From positions 1 through 7,291 of the forward strand of contig CAZUVE010000137.1 of NCBI GenBank assembly GCA_964623735.1: 7,291 bases of DNA, given 5' to 3'. The DNA comes from SW-9-67-25 sp964623735 (GTDB lineage Archaea > Halobacteriota > Halobacteria > Halobacteriales > Haloarculaceae). Positions 5,865 through 7,291 of this stretch are shown one piece after another. A program made the position numbers and the translations under genes. Position 1 is the stretch's first letter. Each line of letters opens with the position of its first letter. The notes beneath the pieces are model-generated. The model did not search any database, was not told the origin of the DNA, and saw only the letters and a list, made by a program, of their open reading frames with translations.

Positions 5865-7291
5865 TCATCCAGCGGCTGACGGGTCTGTTGTTTCATCACC
5901 CAGTACACGTTCCAACAACTGTCGGGCGAGATCCTTGTCCAGCGGCTCGTTCGCGTTACCGCAATGGGGCGATTGGACACATGCCGGACAGCCAGTATCG
6001 CACGGACAATCAGCGAGTAACTCTCGCGTGTCCCGCATGAGTGGCTCTATCCGATCGTACCCGGTTTTCGAGAGCCCAACGCCGCCCGGATAGCCATCGT
6101 AAATGAAGATCGTACTGTGCTCTGTGTGGGGATGATGCGGCGTCGAGAGTCCGCCGATATCTCGACGGTCACAAACCAACTGCAAGGGGAACAACGAAAT
6201 CATCGCGTGTTCCGCGGCGTGGATCGCGCCCGGGAATGTTCCCTCGGCCCGTGGTAACTCGCTCTCGATATCTTTTGGGATGGTGAAATACAGGGCACTG
6301 GTTTCGAGCGTCGTTTCGGGAATATCCAGTGATTCACGGCCCATCGATTCGCCGGATCGCTGATCGCGGCGCTCGAATCCGGTAATCTGCTTGCGCATCG
6401 TCACATCCGCAAACCGGACTGTCACGTCGTCCCGGCTTGACAGCGTCGTTTCCTGGTGATCGGTTTCGACCGTGATCGTCTTGTCGTGAAGGACTTGGGT
6501 GTAGTGGGTTGCATGTGTCGGGTCCAGCGATGCGACGTCGCGATCCAAGTCGAGATCGGTGACTTCGTACGACCGTCCTTGATGATGGTAGATCGCGCCG
6601 GGATGTGCATCTCGGAGCGCGTCGCCAAACGGGAGCGACCCGATACTCTTGTTGCGTCGTCGATCACGGAGTGTGATTTCTCGGTCGTCGATTGTCCGAA
6701 GGCTCATTTCGTGCTGTGGACTCCCATCACCGGCGTACGTCCAGCGAAGACCCGCTCCTCCGCTCCGTCGTTCCAGCAGTCCTTGCTCCGTTAATTCGGC
6801 GACAATGTCAGGGAATGACGATGGGAACCAAGAGTTATCGTCTGGCACGAGCCACGACTCGGTGGCCGCCGACAACACGTGATCGGGAAGTAATTGCTCG
6901 TTGCCCGGGTTGGCTACTGCCCGTTCTGGATCGCCGTCGAAGAACTCGTCAGGATTGCGCATCACATACTGATCGAGTTGGTCTTCACCGGCGACCAGGC
7001 CGACGAGGCTGGGTCGGTCATCCCGCCCGGCTCGTCCAGCCTGCTGCCAAGTTGCCATTCGGGTCCCTGGATAGCCGTCGAGAAGCACCGCGTCGAGGCC
7101 ACCAACATCGACGCCCAGTTCGAGTGCGTTCGTACTCCACACGCCGCGTATCTCTCCGGAATGGAGTCCGTGTTCGATTTCTTCACGCCGGTCATGTGAC
7201 AGGGCGGCTTGGTATGCGGCGACGGTCTCCGCGAGATCGTGTTCACCGCGCTCGCGGAGGTCATGTGCGCTTTCGGGCTGTCTCTTACCCA
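5865..7291 (-). CDS. MrfA/YprA/Hrq1-type DEAD/DEAH helicase with DUF1998 domain, C-terminal part (5' end outside window)
   Basis: The last 474 residues of a large ATP-dependent DNA helicase of the family that includes bacterial MrfA/YprA and eukaryotic Hrq1, linked to DNA repair. Numbering from the first complete codon: the second RecA-like lobe shows motif V STNALELGVDVGG (52-64) and motif VI QQAGRAGRD (82-90). A winged-helix-like segment follows, then the family's HPGAIYHHQGRSYEVTDLDL region, and finally a DUF1998/MZB module with Cys at 428, 430, 434, 437 and 443 (CPCDTGCPAC, then CGN; bases 5961-6008), probably binding zinc. Walker A and DEAH motifs lie outside the window. No frameshift is seen. 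GC is lower than in neighbours (hand counts 36/60 at 6421 and 32/60 at 6661, against 41/60 in moeA at 3181), hinting at different ancestry. The open frame has no start inside the window; the GTG at 7142 is internal to motif V. Confidence 0.88.
   Translation of the reverse strand, partial: GKRQPESAHDLRERGEHDLAETVAAYQAALSHDRREEIEHGLHSGEIRGVWSTNALELGVDVGGLDAVLLDGYPGTRMATWQQAGRAGRDDRPSLVGLVAGEDQLDQYVMRNPDEFFDGDPERAVANPGNEQLLPDHVLSAATESWLVPDDNSWFPSSFPDIVAELTEQGLLERRSGGAGLRWTYAGDGSPQHEMSLRTIDDREITLRDRRRNKSIGSLPFGDALRDAHPGAIYHHQGRSYEVTDLDLDRDVASLDPTHATHYTQVLHDKTITVETDHQETTLSSRDDVTVRFADVTMRKQITGFERRDQRSGESMGRESLDIPETTLETSALYFTIPKDIESELPRAEGTFPGAIHAAEHAMISLFPLQLVCDRRDIGGLSTPHHPHTEHSTIFIYDGYPGGVGLSKTGYDRIEPLMRDTRELLADCPCDTGCPACVQSPHCGNANEPLDKDLARQLLERVLGDETTDPSAAG

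Noticed and set aside
5744..5980. Longer form of the ArsR-like protein starting at 5980.
   Set aside because: The extension covers the operator, TATA box, repeat copy B and the helicase 3' end, and has no domain character.
1..7291. tRNA, rRNA, CRISPR array or complete insertion sequence.
   Set aside because: No regularly spaced direct repeats, no cloverleaf-like segment and no transposase reading frame were seen on either strand.

Overview
The window is from a halophilic archaeon (class Halobacteria). The reasons are the high GC of most of it, the very Asp/Glu-rich proteins, AT-rich TATA-like boxes about 23-34 bases upstream of several starts (the layout of leaderless or nearly leaderless archaeal transcripts), and gene families typical of haloarchaea: a Gfo6/XacA-type D-xylose dehydrogenase, a DUF4013-like membrane protein and a small ArsR-like winged-helix protein.

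Layout. Bases 1-560 (+) hold the 3' end of a sugar-type ABC transporter ATPase. Convergent to it are two minus-strand genes: a probable DUF4013-like membrane protein (598-1302) and, 20 bases upstream of it, a 52-residue hypothetical protein (1323-1481). Bases 1482-1826 form a divergent intergenic region. It carries two 80-bp imperfect palindromes side by side (1549-1628 and 1630-1709), separated by one C. From 1827 (+) comes a D-xylose 1-dehydrogenase (xacA/gfo6 type), then a MoeA-type molybdopterin molybdenumtransferase (3002-4216). MoeA abuts, with no intergenic base, a convergent gene for a divergent Na+/Ca2+-exchanger-type membrane protein (4217-5374, -). Upstream of that is a 95-residue ArsR-like winged-helix regulator (5456-5743, -). 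An inverted repeat sits between the regulator's TATA box and its start codon. A second, diverged copy of the 1630-1709 element lies at 5778-5855. The rest (5865-7291, -) is the C-terminal half of a large MrfA/YprA/Hrq1-type DEAD/DEAH helicase with a DUF1998 Cys cluster. Its GC is visibly lower than its neighbours'.

How the genes fit together. The ABC ATPase and the xylose dehydrogenase suggest a pentose uptake and oxidation neighbourhood. The transporter substrate cannot be read from the ATPase alone. The ArsR-like protein probably represses itself, and it may also control the exchanger downstream, which has its own TATA box. MoeA and the helicase look unrelated to sugar use. The least explained part is the family of about 80-bp palindromic elements: one tandem pair and one solo copy. 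In both places the conserved end of the shared element faces the start of the neighbouring gene.
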